Source of the DNA: Kurthia sibirica
Lineage (GTDB): Bacteria; Bacillota; Bacilli; Bacillales_A; Planococcaceae
Direction: 5' to 3'
DNA: 53,709 bases
NCBI RefSeq assembly: GCF_003143975.1
Contig: NZ_QFVR01000024.1
Coordinates: forward strand, 1-53,709
Position numbers and translations under genes: made by a program. A model generated the notes under the pieces. It was not told the origin of the DNA. It did not search any database and was given only the letters and a program-made list of their open reading frames with translations. Below, in pieces: positions 30,681 to 42,697 of this stretch. Every line of letters starts with the position of its first letter. The first letter of the stretch is position 1.

Positions 30681-30724
30681 AAAAAATCCCATGTCATTGA
30701 GATCTATTCAATGACATGGGATTT
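30681..30724 (-). terminator. Terminator of purR-ridA
   Basis: AAATCCCATGTCATTGA (30684-30700) and TCAATGACATGGGATTT (30708-30724) form a 17-bp perfect stem followed by T residues on the minus strand. It isolates spoVG from ridA. Confidence 0.93.
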
Positions 30725-30733
30725 ATATATTTT

Positions 30734-31108
30734 TTATTTAATTAGTGCAATAACTTCTATTTCTACTTGTGAATCTTTTGGTAAGCGTGCTACTTCAACT
30801 GCGCTTCGAGCTGGCTTATGCGTACCAAAATAGGAAGCATATACTTCGTTCATTGCTACGAAATCATTCATATCTGCCATGAAAACAGTTGTTTTCACAA
30901 CTTGTTCCAATGAAGAACCCGCTTCTGCCAATACAGCTTTAAGATTTTCGAATACTTGAGTTGTTTGTGCAACAATATCGCCCTCAACCATAACACCTTC
31001 CGCAGTTAGAGGAATTTGTCCTGAGCTATAAAACATATTATTGACAACCATACCTTGTACATAAGGCCCAATTGCTGCTGGTGCTTTTTTAGTGTCTACG
31101 ATTTTCAT
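30734..31108 (-). CDS. ridA: RidA family 2-iminobutanoate/2-iminopropanoate deaminase
   Basis: Hydrolyses reactive enamine/imine intermediates released by PLP enzymes such as threonine dehydratase. 124 aa, with the family motifs [21 protein letters not shown] and a C-terminal [18 protein letters not shown] containing the active-site Arg. Its ATG overlaps the purR TGA. This is yabJ of B. subtilis, in its usual purR-yabJ unit. Confidence 0.95.
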   Translation of the reverse strand: MKIVDTKKAPAAIGPYVQGMVVNNMFYSSGQIPLTAEGVMVEGDIVAQTTQVFENLKAVLAEAGSSLEQVVKTTVFMADMNDFVAMNEVYASYFGTHKPARSAVEVARLPKDSQVEIEVIALIK

Positions 31109-31938
31109 TCTTCATTTCCACCCTTCGAAAAGTAATTGCCCTCAGTTAATTCAATTGTGCGATCTTTTTCGTTCACTTCTTTTAGTTTCACTAGAGAGAA
31201 ATAATCCGATACAAGTCTTTCGTCCGGATGTTCAGCCTCAACAAGCACCGCGCACCCAACTAATGTACAATCAAATTCTTCAATCAAGTTTTTCATACCA
31301 TTCATCGTGCCGCCAACCTTCATGAAATCATCGGTAATGAGCACACGTTGACCACTCTTCATTGAGCGTTTTGATAAGACCATCGTTTGGATGCGTCGCG
31401 AAGAACCTGATACATAGTTAATGCTGACAGTTGAGCCCTCAGTAACTTTGTTATCGCGTCTAACAACTACAACTGGCACATTTAAATGTCTAGCGATGGC
31501 ATGGGCAATCGAAATACCTTTTGTTGCTACTGTCATAATAACATCGATTTTCTGATCGCAAAATGCAGAGGCAAAAACCTTACCAATTCGGTTCATCAAC
31601 TCTGGATTGCCCAGTAAATCTGTCATAAACAAATAGCCGCCCGGTAACAATCGATCCGAATGACCAAGCTCTAATTTTAATTCATTTATTATTGAAACAA
31701 CTGCACTATCCGGCACTTTTGGGATATATTTCACTCCGCCTGCTGCGCCAGGAACCGTTACTAAAAGTCCGATTCCTCTATCTTCAAACGTTTCTTTTAC
31801 AATTGATAAATCTTCACTGATTGAAGATTTAGCAGATTGATAAGAATCGGCAAAGAACGTTAGTGGGATTAGCTGCTGCGGATGTTCCATTAAATAATGC
31901 GTCATATCTACAAGACGCTCACTGCGCTTCCATTTCAT
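31105..31938 (-). CDS. purR: Purine operon repressor PurR
   Basis: Represses purine genes; PRPP is the inducer. 277 aa: an N-terminal winged helix (about 1-72) and a C-terminal phosphoribosyltransferase-like PRPP-binding domain with [22 protein letters not shown] lies 8 nt before the ATG at 31938. A partial PurBox-like sequence (AAACCCGAATATT, 31952-31964) overlaps a possible -10 just upstream, which would fit autoregulation, but no second box is visible. Confidence 0.95.
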   Translation of the reverse strand: MKWKRSERLVDMTHYLMEHPQQLIPLTFFADSYQSAKSSISEDLSIVKETFEDRGIGLLVTVPGAAGGVKYIPKVPDSAVVSIINELKLELGHSDRLLPGGYLFMTDLLGNPELMNRIGKVFASAFCDQKIDVIMTVATKGISIAHAIARHLNVPVVVVRRDNKVTEGSTVSINYVSGSSRRIQTMVLSKRSMKSGQRVLITDDFMKVGGTMNGMKNLIEEFDCTLVGCAVLVEAEHPDERLVSDYFSLVKLKEVNEKDRTIELTEGNYFSKGGNEE

Positions 31939-31994
31939 GTAATCCACTCCTAAACCCGAATATTATATACAAAATCTACCACAAACATACGCAT

Positions 31995-32861
31995 TCAATC
32001 AAGAGAATACCTTTCACCTAACATACGCACTGCGTAAACTTCATCGCAAAAGCCACGAAGTCCGTTGACAATTCTAGTCGTGCGCGCCTCATTTGAAACG
32101 AACCCAAAGACCGTTGGACCACTGCCACTCATCAACACTGCATCAGCACCAAAGCGTTTCATTTGCTCTTTAATACTCGATACTTCTGGGTGTAATCCAA
32201 GCGTAACGCTTTCTAATACATTTCCTAAATTACGGCACATTTTTTCATAATCATTTTCTGCAATTGCTTCAAGCATTTTGGCTGTTTGTGGATGCTCAAC
32301 TTGATCGAGCTCCAAACCACCATATACCGCTGCTGTCGATACACCAATTGTCGGTTTTGCCAACACGACCCAACAGTTTGGTGGTGCTGCAATATGTTCA
32401 ATTTTTTCACCACGCCCACGCGCGATCGCTGTGCCCCCATATACGCAGTAAGGGACATCAGAGCCGATTTTCGCTCCCAGCTCCGCTAAGTCATCTGGTG
32501 TCAATTGAAGCTGCCACAGCTCATTTAAACCCTTTAAAGTACCTGCTGCATCACTGCTACCTCCAGCAAGTCCAGCTGCTATCGGTATTTGCTTATCAAT
32601 GGTAATCGATACTCCGTATTTTATATCATAAGTGTCCTTTAGCAATTGTGCTGCTTGATAAGCCAAATTGCGTTGGTCATCCGGTACAAAATTATTTGAA
32701 GATTGGATCAAAATTTGACCATCTTGTCTATTCTCTAAACCGATACGATCTGCCAAATCAACGGTTGTCATAATCATTTCAACCTCATGGTAGCCATCCG
32801 GTCTTTTGCTTAATACATCTAATGTTAAGTTAATCTTTGCAGGCGCCTTTACATAAAGCAT
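31995..32861 (-). CDS. ispE: 4-diphosphocytidyl-2-C-methyl-D-erythritol kinase
   Basis: GHMP kinase of the MEP isoprenoid pathway. 288 aa from [16 protein letters not shown]. The ATP-binding loop [20 protein letters not shown] and the C-terminal [11 protein letters not shown] are clear. GGAGG precedes the ATG at 32861. In B. subtilis sspF (a spore DNA-protecting protein) lies between ispE and veg; here the 196-bp gap contains only a hairpin. Confidence 0.95.
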   Translation of the reverse strand: MLYVKAPAKINLTLDVLSKRPDGYHEVEMIMTTVDLADRIGLENRQDGQILIQSSNNFVPDDQRNLAYQAAQLLKDTYDIKYGVSITIDKQIPIAAGLAGGSSDAAGTLKGLNELWQLQLTPDDLAELGAKIGSDVPYCVYGGTAIARGRGEKIEHIAAPPNCWVVLAKPTIGVSTAAVYGGLELDQVEHPQTAKMLEAIAENDYEKMCRNLGNVLESVTLGLHPEVSSIKEQMKRFGADAVLMSGSGPTVFGFVSNEARTTRIVNGLRGFCDEVYAVRMLGERYSLD

Positions 32862-32976
32862 ATGAAGATCCTCCACTTCTATCCTTGTTGCGAATTTCGC
32901 TCAGTTAATCACTGCTTTATATTTTAGCATACATCACTTAAATAGGAGATAGTAAACAATTACAAATGGGCAAACA

Positions 32977-33031
32977 AAAAACACCCATTATGAAATGGTT
33001 AGCAATTGCTAATGTCTCTCATAAGAGTGTT
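32977..33031 (-). terminator. Probable terminator of veg
   Basis: Imperfect stem between AACACCCATTAT (32980s) and ATAAGAGTGTT (to 33031) around an inner TTAGCAATTGCTAA palindrome. It ends in six T on the minus strand (TGTTTTTTG). Confidence 0.65.
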
Positions 33032-33057
33032 CAAAAAATTGATATAATGATTAGGAA

Positions 33058-33321
33058 TTAATCGATTGCGATTGCTTCTCTTTTTTCATCATCAAAAGTA
33101 ATTTCTACTGCTTCTGTAAGAATATCTGCATAACTGTACGAAACGCGTTCAAAGGCGTTCTCATCTTGATCTAAATCAACTACAAATACAGCGCGATATG
33201 TTTCACGTAACGTTCCAGCGCGCTCAATCGTTTTCTTGCGACCACCGTTTGCTTTTAAATTCAGACGTTTACCTAAATGACAATCTAACGACTTTTTAAT
33301 GTCAGCTAAAGTTTTTGGCAT
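33058..33321 (-). CDS. veg: Veg protein, biofilm-related regulator
   Basis: 87 aa, with the hallmark [24 protein letters not shown]. Veg in B. subtilis is very highly transcribed and stimulates biofilm matrix genes through SinR-related control. GAGGTG precedes the ATG. It has a near-consensus promoter. yabG, a spore protease gene, lies between ksgA and veg in B. subtilis and is missing here. Confidence 0.95.
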   Translation of the reverse strand: MPKTLADIKKSLDCHLGKRLNLKANGGRKKTIERAGTLRETYRAVFVVDLDQDENAFERVSYSYADILTEAVEITFDDEKREAIAID

Positions 33322-33345
33322 TTTCGCTACACCTCACTAAACCAT

Positions 33346-33374
33346 AGTATAACAAAAAAATGGCAATCTGTCAA
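33346..33374 (-). promoter_or_regulatory. Strong promoter of veg
   Basis: On the minus strand: TTGACA (33369-33374), 17-nt spacer, TATACT (33346-33351). This fits the known strength of the veg promoter. Confidence 0.88.
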
Positions 33375-33450
33375 TATACAAATAAATATTTTAACAATCC
33401 ATCATAGTGATGTCAATTGATTTTCATGGGAAAATGCATATTTTTTTAAA

Positions 33451-34885
<1,435 letters not shown>

Positions 34886-34950
34886 GGACTTCAAATCCTC
34901 TTTTCATTCTTGTTTACAATATTCCTATTATACATGAATTTACTTCATAA

Positions 34951-34984
34951 TAAAAAGCTTCTTCCCTTATACCCGAGAAGAAGC
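34951..34984 (-). terminator. Terminator of the SH3-3D protein gene
   Basis: GCTTCTTC (34957-34964) and GAAGAAGC (34977-34984), extended by flanking AAAA/TTTT. T residues follow on the minus strand. Confidence 0.88.
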
Positions 34985-34998
34985 TTTTCTATAGCTGT

Positions 34999-35727
34999 TT
35001 ATAAAATTGTAATTTTAACTGTGCGACGACCCCAATTTAACGCGGCACGTTTTGATGATTTAAAGACGTCAATACGCTTACCACGGATTGCGCCACCTTT
35101 ATCTCCAGCGATCGCTACACCATAGCCTTGTACATATACTTTTGAACCAAGTGGAATAACCATTGGATCAACAGCAATTACTTTTTTGTTTTGGTTTTTC
35201 TTCGAGCGTAAGTTGATGCCCGTAGCAGTCACACCAGAACAACCAGCACAATAAGCTGTGTATGCAGTAGATGTTACATACATTGTACGTCCGTTGCTAT
35301 AGTTTGCACTAGCAGCTTTCGTTGTACGTTTTAAATACTTTGATGATACATAGCCTTTTTTGCCTTTATAAGACACTTTATACCAACTACCTTTTTTGCT
35401 CAAATACGTTACAGATGCATTTCTAGGTAGTGTTTTAATTTTCTTGTATTTAGTGCTTGGGCCAGTACGCATATTCAGCGTAGCTGTTGTTTTATATTTT
35501 TTTGCAGCCACTGTTGCTACTTTTTCACCTGCAAAGCGGTTTGCATATTGTTCTTCTTTTGAAGCTTCAACCTTCACTTCTGTTTTACTTGCCTGTTCAT
35601 TAGTTGTAGTGCTAAAAATTGTAGCTACTACAAACGCAATCATAAGTGATAATGTTGAAATCAACATAACACCCTTAGAATTTTTAAATGATTCCGGGAA
35701 CAGTTTTTTCATGGGAATTTTTGACAT
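34999..35727 (-). CDS. Cell-wall protein with SH3b and 3D domains
   Basis: 242 aa. Membrane anchor or signal at about residues 20-40 (VMLISTLSLMIAFVVATIFS), one bacterial SH3 domain (about 80-145, LNMRTGPSTKYKKIKTLP), and a C-terminal 3D domain (VIAVDPMVIPLGSKVYV, IAGDKGG, KRIDVF) whose Asp residues suggest a lytic transglycosylase-like active site. Likely a secreted or anchored wall-remodelling enzyme. It occupies the place of B. subtilis yabE, which instead carries DUF348 and G5 domains before 3D. AAGGAGG precedes the ATG at 35727. Confidence 0.9.
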   Translation of the reverse strand: MSKIPMKKLFPESFKNSKGVMLISTLSLMIAFVVATIFSTTTNEQASKTEVKVEASKEEQYANRFAGEKVATVAAKKYKTTATLNMRTGPSTKYKKIKTLPRNASVTYLSKKGSWYKVSYKGKKGYVSSKYLKRTTKAASANYSNGRTMYVTSTAYTAYCAGCSGVTATGINLRSKKNQNKKVIAVDPMVIPLGSKVYVQGYGVAIAGDKGGAIRGKRIDVFKSSKRAALNWGRRTVKITIL

Positions 35728-35755
35728 GAAAAATACCTCCTTATTCACTCGTTGG

Positions 35756-35784
35756 ATTATAAAGACTCTTTTTTGGACTGTCAA
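35756..35784 (-). promoter_or_regulatory. Consensus promoter of the SH3-3D gene
   Basis: On the minus strand: perfect TTGACA (35779-35784), 17-nt spacer, perfect TATAAT (35756-35761), about 28 bp before the start codon. Predicted to be very active. Confidence 0.88.
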
Positions 35785-35858
35785 CATATGAATATTTTCC
35801 TAAAATTAACAAATCCTATTGTATCAATACTTCCAAGAGTTCATAAAAATAGGACTTT

Positions 35859-36635
35859 TTACTTAATTTTATAAAATAAGGTATATGCATTTTCAGTCGT
35901 TTGTTTTGCGACTTCCTCAACTGTAATATCCTTTAACCGTGCGATTTCAGCTGCAATTAATGGAATGTGACTCGGCTCGTTTCTTTTACCTCTAAATGGG
36001 TGCGGTGTAAGATAAGGAGCGTCCGTTTCTAACATAATGTATTTTAGTGGGATTTCTGTCGCTACTTTTTTGGGCATTTTAGCGTTTTTAAAAGTAACCG
36101 GTCCACCAAGACTAATTATAAAATTCAATTTCTCTATACATACTTCGGCTATTTCTACGCTGCTACTAAAACTATGCATTACGCCGCCAACTTCCTCCGC
36201 GTGTTCCTCCATGAGAATGCGAACACAATCATCCGTTGCATCACGATTGTGGATGACGATTGGTAGTTTGACACGCTTAGCAAGTGCAATCTGTTTGCGA
36301 AAAACCTCTTGTTGAATTTCCTTCGGTGATTTATCCCAATGGTAGTCCAAGCCTGTTTCGCCTATTGCGACAACCTTCGGATGATTTGCCAATTCTTCAA
36401 TCCAGCGTAAATCTTCATCCGTACAATCAACTGCATCAACTGGATGCCAGCCAATTGCTGCATACAAAAAGTCATACTGTGCTATAAGCTCCATTGCTTT
36501 TTCAATTGTCGGGCGATCAAAACCGACGACAATCATTTTTTTCACATCTGCTTCAAGCGCTCTTGTAATTACCTCTTGTAAATCTTCGTTGTACTGTTCT
36601 GCGTTTAAGTGAACATGTGTGTCCATAAACATCAT
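35859..36635 (-). CDS. tatD: TatD-family metal-dependent DNase
   Basis: About 258 aa TIM-barrel hydrolase with the metal motif DTHVHLN at the N-terminus, GETGLDYHW, and the C-terminal LETDAPYLTP. Members are Mg-dependent 3'-5' exonucleases; also called yabD. The ATG at 36635 is preceded by GTGAGG; the longer frame starts in the ribosome-binding site. Confidence 0.94.
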   Translation of the reverse strand: MMFMDTHVHLNAEQYNEDLQEVITRALEADVKKMIVVGFDRPTIEKAMELIAQYDFLYAAIGWHPVDAVDCTDEDLRWIEELANHPKVVAIGETGLDYHWDKSPKEIQQEVFRKQIALAKRVKLPIVIHNRDATDDCVRILMEEHAEEVGGVMHSFSSSVEIAEVCIEKLNFIISLGGPVTFKNAKMPKKVATEIPLKYIMLETDAPYLTPHPFRGKRNEPSHIPLIAAEIARLKDITVEEVAKQTTENAYTLFYKIK

Positions 36636-36715
36636 AGTATTTCGCCTCACTTCTTTATATTTTATAGATTTTAATATTTCATAGATATCCTTAATATTAC
36701 AGAAATATTACAGAT

Positions 36716-36744
36716 ATTATATTTACTCCAAATAAATTTATCAA
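36716..36744 (-). promoter_or_regulatory. Promoter of tatD, in an AT-rich gap
   Basis: On the minus strand: TTGATA (36739-36744), 17-nt spacer, TATAAT (36716-36721). The 36636-36917 gap is very AT-rich, with short repeats of the form TAATATTACAGA, and contains no credible ORF. Confidence 0.7.
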
Positions 36745-36917
36745 TATAATCTATTTCTCTTAAAAAAGTACTAAAATTACCCATTAATACATGTCATATC
36801 ATTCAAGAATAATTATTTAACTATTACTTTTCTAATGAAATAAATTAATAAATATATTTTTTCTATTTACTTTTTAAGGTTATTTTCCTTTATACATTAA
36901 GAAAAACACACAATAAG

Positions 36918-36962
36918 GGAAAAGAAGGCTTCACTCAAACGAATGAGGAGCCTTCTTTTTTT
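36918..36962 (-). terminator. Terminator of metG
   Basis: AGAAGGCT (36923-36930) pairs with AGCCTTCT (36949-36956), with inner ACTC/GAGT-type pairing. T or A runs lie on both sides. Confidence 0.87.
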
Positions 36963-36968
36963 AGCATA

Positions 36969-38960
<1,992 letters not shown>

Positions 38961-39030
38961 CTACCTTTTATTCTATAGAAGTAAGCATATGCTTTCAATT
39001 ATATAATATTTTATTTTTAAATTTGTCTAT

Positions 39031-39043
39031 TTTTGTCGAAAAA
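39031..39043 (+). promoter_or_regulatory. Perfect Spo0A box upstream of metG/abrB
   Basis: The 13-mer TTTTGTCGAAAAA is the full Spo0A-binding consensus. It lies about 100 bp upstream of metG, just outside a plausible minus-strand -35 (TAGACA), and about 150 bp upstream of the abrB -35. Confidence 0.65.
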
Positions 39044-39189
39044 TAAACCTCGAATTCAAAATACTATTTCAAGCGTGAAAACTGTATAATTAAACAGCTT
39101 TTGGCTATTTAAATCAATTTTATATGCTAAAATAACTTGTTTACTACCTATTTTTTCAAAAAATCTTTTATAAATGTCAACAATATTAA

Positions 39190-39218
39190 TTGACGTTTAT
39201 GTCATTAGTTGGTATGAT
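39190..39218 (+). promoter_or_regulatory. Promoter of abrB
   Basis: TTGACG (39190-39195), 17-nt spacer, TATGAT (39213-39218). The transcript would start near 39225 and run through the two Spo0A boxes. Confidence 0.8.
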
Positions 39219-39239
39219 AATCCACAGACGAAGAATATA

Positions 39240-39256
39240 TGTCGAAATTTGACGAA
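39240..39256 (+). promoter_or_regulatory. Tandem Spo0A boxes in the abrB leader
   Basis: TGTCGAA (39240-39246) and TGACGAA (39250-39256), both matching TGNCGAA, are in the same orientation with a 10-bp period. B. subtilis abrB has a paired TGTCGAA/TGACGAA arrangement downstream of its promoter, where Spo0A~P represses it. Confidence 0.78.
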
Positions 39257-39296
39257 ATAAAATATAAATCACACTAATATAGGAGGTAGATTATAT

Positions 39297-39575
39297 ATGA
39301 AATCTACAGGTATTGTACGTAAAGTTGACGAATTAGGTCGCGTAGTTATTCCAATCGAATTACGCCGCACATTAGGTATTGCAGAAAAAGACGCTTTAGA
39401 AATTTACGTGGATGATGACAAAATCATCTTGAAAAAATATTTACCAAACATGACTTGTGTCGTAACTGGTGAAGTTTCGGATGACAACTTCCGTCTTGCT
39501 GGCGGTAACTTAATCCTTAGCCCAGAAGGCGCACAAATCTTAGTTAAAGAAATCCAAGCTAAAACAGGCAAATAA
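39297..39575 (+). CDS. abrB: Transition-state regulator AbrB
   Basis: DNA-binding swapped-hairpin regulator of stationary-phase genes. 92 aa with the typical N-terminus STGIVRKVDELGRVVIPIEL and a C-terminal multimerisation region. AGGAGG lies before the ATG. It is the only AbrB-type gene here; the related spoVT is missing from its usual place beside mfd. Confidence 0.96.
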   Translation: MKSTGIVRKVDELGRVVIPIELRRTLGIAEKDALEIYVDDDKIILKKYLPNMTCVVTGEVSDDNFRLAGGNLILSPEGAQILVKEIQAKTGK

Positions 39576-39650
39576 TCTTCAACCGGGATTATTATGCACA
39601 CTATTTACCCAAACCTATACCTTGTTTTTCCGATGTAATTTAAAATAGTA

Positions 39651-39690
39651 AACCCCTCGTATACTTCGCCGTATCGAGGGGTTCTTTTTA
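39651..39690 (+). terminator. Terminator of abrB
   Basis: AACCCCTCG (39651-39659) pairs with CGAGGGGTT (39675-39683), followed by CTTTTT on the + strand. Confidence 0.9.
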
Positions 39691-39704
39691 TACATAAAAA
39701 GAAC

Positions 39705-40323
39705 GGCTCTGTGTCAAATGTTGGGGTGAATGAAATTGGATTTTCAATTTCATTCACCTTTTTCATTTAGCCCAGATGTAAACCAACTTCTTTATACTTT
39801 AATGTTAGTAAGATCTTCGCTCTAAATCGCTCAAATCGTTTATAACCATATACATGTCGTTTCATTACTTTCGTTTTGTTATTAATACCTTCTAAAAAGC
39901 CATTCGAATTTTTGGCCCAATCAAACCATTTTAAATGGTTCATTTTTTGTATGCGATCATCATGTACTTTCGAAGTAATGGACTGACAAACTGGACAAAT
40001 ATGTGAACGCTTCGGCATTTCTATAAAAAGAGCATACTTGCCCTCGATTTCTTCAACTTTTGTGACTAAAACATCTTTTAATCCTGGAATAGTCATGATG
40101 GACTTCATATAGCACAGCTCACCTTTCTACTCTTACTTATTATGCAGCATTTTAAGTATAGAAGATTGGGTGAACCTGTGCTTTTTTCTGTCTATTTTTA
40201 GGTATGTTCATCATGATTAAAAGAAATGACGAGGACTCCTGCCGAAAAACAAGTAGTAAGCAATCGCTATTTCTAATTGTCTAAAACATGAATTGTTTTA
40301 ATACCCCAACATATAATAGAACC
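39705..40323. mobile_element. Internally deleted ISL3-family element (MITE-like) with 8-bp target duplication
   Basis: About 619 bp. Ends: GGCTCTGTGTCAAATGTTGGGGT (39705-39727 in two parts: 5' GGCTCTGTGTC, 3' AAATGTTGGGGT) and the inverted GGTTCTATTATATGTTGGGG end at 40303-40323. The flanking 8-mers AAAAGAAC at 39697-39704 and 40324-40331 are identical, the size expected for ISL3 target-site duplications. It is about half the size of a complete ISL3 element. It landed in the T tract of the rsmI terminator, which the duplication preserves. Confidence 0.85.
39767..40108 (-). pseudogene. ISL3 transposase with a large in-frame internal deletion
   Basis: 113-aa frame. The first ~62 residues are the N-terminus of an ISL3 transposase, including the zinc-finger CPVCQSITSKVHD and HLKWF. 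The last ~50 are its C-terminus (NGFLEGINNKTKVMKR, FERFRAKILLT). The junction is at about HLKWF/DWAKN; the DDE catalytic core of roughly 300 residues is missing, so it cannot transpose. Because the fusion is in frame, a short DNA-binding protein could still be made. Confidence 0.85.
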
Positions 40324-40361
40324 AAAAGAACATACCTAGCAATGATGTCCACTAAGTATGC
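40324..40361 (-). terminator. Terminator of rsmI, next to the IS insertion
   Basis: CATACCTAG (40331-40339) and CTAAGTATG (40352-40360) form a stem with one mismatch. On the minus strand it is followed by GTTCTTTT, which is the IS target duplication. Confidence 0.65.
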
Positions 40362-40367
40362 TCTATT

Positions 40368-41240
40368 TTATTCTACGTGATATTGTTGATAGACGTCTCG
40401 CTTTGGAATACTGCGGCTTTTCGCAGCTTCCTTAATCGCTTCTTTTGAGGATAACCCTTGTTGCTCAATCAATTGATCCACATGTTCAACAATGGATAAG
40501 TCATTCCACCATTCCACTTCTTCTTCCTGTTCTTCTTGAGTTCCTTCTATCACAATAACGAACTCTCCACGAATTTCATTGGAATTCGCCCATTCGATTG
40601 CATCTTCTGTTGTACCACGTAAGAATTCTTCAAACTTCTTCGTCAACTCACGTGCTAAAACGATGTGGCGATCACCTAAAATTGTGAGCATATCTTTTAA
40701 TGTATCTTTAATACGATGAGGTGCTTCATAAAGTAAAATCGTTTCTTGACGTTTTTTCAAACTTTCCAAACCTTCTCGACGATCTTTTTTATTACGGCTT
40801 AAAAACCCATGAAAGTAAAATGGTTGCGTAGTCATTCCTGAAGCAATTAATGCAGTAATCGCTGCATTAGCACCCGGTATTGGCACAACAGCAAAACCTT
40901 CAGCAATTGCTTTCATTGCAATATCAGCACCAGGGTCAGAAATTGCTGGTAAACCAGCGTCACTCACTAGTGCTATGCTTTTGCCATCGCGTAACATCTG
41001 CAAAAGTTTTTCTCCACCCTGTTCTTGATTATGGTCATGATAACTTGTCAAAGGTGTGTCTATATCAAAATAATTACACAATCTCATCGTATTTCGTGTA
41101 TCTTCAGCAGCAATAATATCCGATTCTTTTAAAATACGGATTGCACGCATCGTCATATCTTCTAAATTGCCGATTGGTGTCGCTACAAGATACAAGCAAG
41201 CACCATTTTCATATTTGCTACTCATCTGCGCTTGAATCAT
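40368..41240 (-). CDS. rsmI: 16S rRNA 2'-O-ribose C1402 methyltransferase
   Basis: SAM-dependent tetrapyrrole-methylase-fold enzyme. 290 aa with the N-terminal [21 protein letters not shown], and [14 protein letters not shown] motifs. AAAGGA precedes ATG 41240; an in-frame ATG five codons later is an alternative. It overlaps yazA by 23 bp. Confidence 0.95.
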   Translation of the reverse strand: MIQAQMSSKYENGACLYLVATPIGNLEDMTMRAIRILKESDIIAAEDTRNTMRLCNYFDIDTPLTSYHDHNQEQGGEKLLQMLRDGKSIALVSDAGLPAISDPGADIAMKAIAEGFAVVPIPGANAAITALIASGMTTQPFYFHGFLSRNKKDRREGLESLKKRQETILLYEAPHRIKDTLKDMLTILGDRHIVLARELTKKFEEFLRGTTEDAIEWANSNEIRGEFVIVIEGTQEEQEEEVEWWNDLSIVEHVDQLIEQQGLSSKEAIKEAAKSRSIPKRDVYQQYHVE

Positions 41241-41505
41241 TGGCCATCCTTCTTTCTTCTATATAATTAAGCTTCTGTTGACGTGTTTTCTTTTTAAAAA
41301 AGAATTCTGCCGACATCGCCTCTTCCTTCGTTGCAAAAACCTCAAAATATAGACAAATCACCGGCAAACGGCCACGTGTATATTTTGCGCCTTTACCACG
41401 ATTATGCGTATTTAAACGTTTCTTCAAATCATTTGTATACCCCGTATATAATGAATGATCCTGACAGCTAAGTACATACATCACATGTTCTTTATTGTTG
41501 TCCAT
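41218..41505 (-). CDS. yazA: GIY-YIG domain protein YazA
   Basis: 95 aa single-domain GIY-YIG nuclease-like protein ([16 protein letters not shown], then the [17 protein letters not shown] core and the EFFFKK end). The function of the family is not settled. The start at 41505 (MDNNKEHV) matches relatives, overlaps trmN6 and is followed by rsmI, the usual yabB-yazA-yabC trio. Confidence 0.9.
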   Translation of the reverse strand: MDNNKEHVMYVLSCQDHSLYTGYTNDLKKRLNTHNRGKGAKYTRGRLPVICLYFEVFATKEEAMSAEFFFKKKTRQQKLNYIEERRMANDSSADE

Positions 41506-42238
41506 AAAGCATTTCATAAACTTCTGTGGTATATTCACCATTTTCATCATACACATAAAGTGGCGGCAAAATTTTCAAATCTGGTTTACCATCTTTAATT
41601 CCTTCTATTAATAATGTATTCGCTTCTTTACCATTTTTAGGATAAACAAATTGAATACGCTTTGGTTCGATTCGATTGGCACGCATCGCTGTTACGATAT
41701 CTAGTAATCGTCCTGGACGATGGACAAACGCAGCCTTGCCACCTTGTTTTAATAATTTACCCGTCGTATAAATCATTTCATCTAACTTTAAATAGATTTC
41801 ATGGCGCGCAATTGCCATATGCTCTTTCAAGTTTTTGTCACTTGCTTCATGCGCTAAAAAATAGGGTGGATTACATGTAACAACATCATGTTTTTCAACA
41901 CCTAGATTGCTAGAAATCGTTTTAACATCACCTTGTATAATCGTAATTTGTTCGTCTAATTTATTATATTGAACGCTACGTTCTGCCATATCTACAAGAC
42001 GTTCTTGCAATTCAACTGCTGTAATTTTCGCCTTTGTTCTTGCACTCAAAAACAATGGAATTGCACCGTTTCCAGCACAAAGATCTACGATACTTCCCTT
42101 ATGATGCGGTATATTCACAAATCGTGACAGTAAGACAGCATCTAAGGAAAAGGAAAAGACTGATGGACTTTGAATAATACGAAGATCTTCCGCTAGTAAA
42201 TAGTCCAATCTTTCATCATCTTTTAACCATTTTTCCAC
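41492..42238 (-). CDS. trmN6: tRNA1(Val) (adenine37-N6)-methyltransferase
   Basis: 248 aa SAM methyltransferase with the SAM loop [15 protein letters not shown] and the N6-adenine motif CNPPYF. Also named yabB. It begins immediately after the terminator of yabA. Confidence 0.9.
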   Translation of the reverse strand: MEKWLKDDERLDYLLAEDLRIIQSPSVFSFSLDAVLLSRFVNIPHHKGSIVDLCAGNGAIPLFLSARTKAKITAVELQERLVDMAERSVQYNKLDEQITIIQGDVKTISSNLGVEKHDVVTCNPPYFLAHEASDKNLKEHMAIARHEIYLKLDEMIYTTGKLLKQGGKAAFVHRPGRLLDIVTAMRANRIEPKRIQFVYPKNGKEANTLLIEGIKDGKPDLKILPPLYVYDENGEYTTEVYEMLYGQQ

Positions 42239-42261
42239 TAGTAAAACACCTCCGACATAGG

Positions 42262-42300
42262 AAAAGACTGAGCCACAAGTAAATGTGGAATCAGTCTTTT
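42262..42300 (-). terminator. Terminator of yabA
   Basis: AAAAGACTGA and TCAGTCTTTT (42262-42300), with inner CCACA/TGTGG, form a strong stem. The yabA stop codon lies in its base. Confidence 0.88.
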
Positions 42301-42676
42301 AGCCATTTTGTTTCTCACCTTTTTTATCAAAAAACGTTAGACAGAATAGGCACTCTTCACCTTTTCTAGAGCTACCGAAGTTCAATGAACAGACATGGTA
42401 ACCTTCTTGATACAGACGAGCTAAATTATCATAACCCTCACCAATATCAAAAATTTCTTTTTTTACATTGCCCGGTTTTGCTTGAAGTTTAATTACTTCA
42501 TCGGCCGCTAAAACTTTTTCTAATCTCGTTCTTAGGTGATGATTATCCATTTGGAGCGATTGATGCTCCTCCATCATAGTTGCGACAGAATTTTTAAGCA
42601 CTTCAAATTGCTTTTGCATCAACTCAAGCTGTTGTTCGAACTCCATAACAGTATCCAAGAAATTACGGTCCTTCAC
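42299..42676 (-). CDS. yabA: Replication initiation control protein YabA
   Basis: Negative regulator of DnaA, bridging DnaA and the DnaN clamp. 125 aa: an N-terminal leucine-rich coiled coil for tetramerisation (about 1-60) and a C-terminal zinc domain with HVCSLNFG and CLFCLTFF ligands. It lies between ricT and trmN6, as in Bacillus. Confidence 0.94.
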   Translation of the reverse strand: MKDRNFLDTVMEFEQQLELMQKQFEVLKNSVATMMEEHQSLQMDNHHLRTRLEKVLAADEVIKLQAKPGNVKKEIFDIGEGYDNLARLYQEGYHVCSLNFGSSRKGEECLFCLTFFDKKGEKQNG

Positions 42677-42697
42677 TCAAGTCACCTCATTATTCTT

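Noticed and set aside
31952-31964. PurBox at purR
   Set aside because: One copy with two mismatches and no partner box at the expected distance; too weak to call as a feature.
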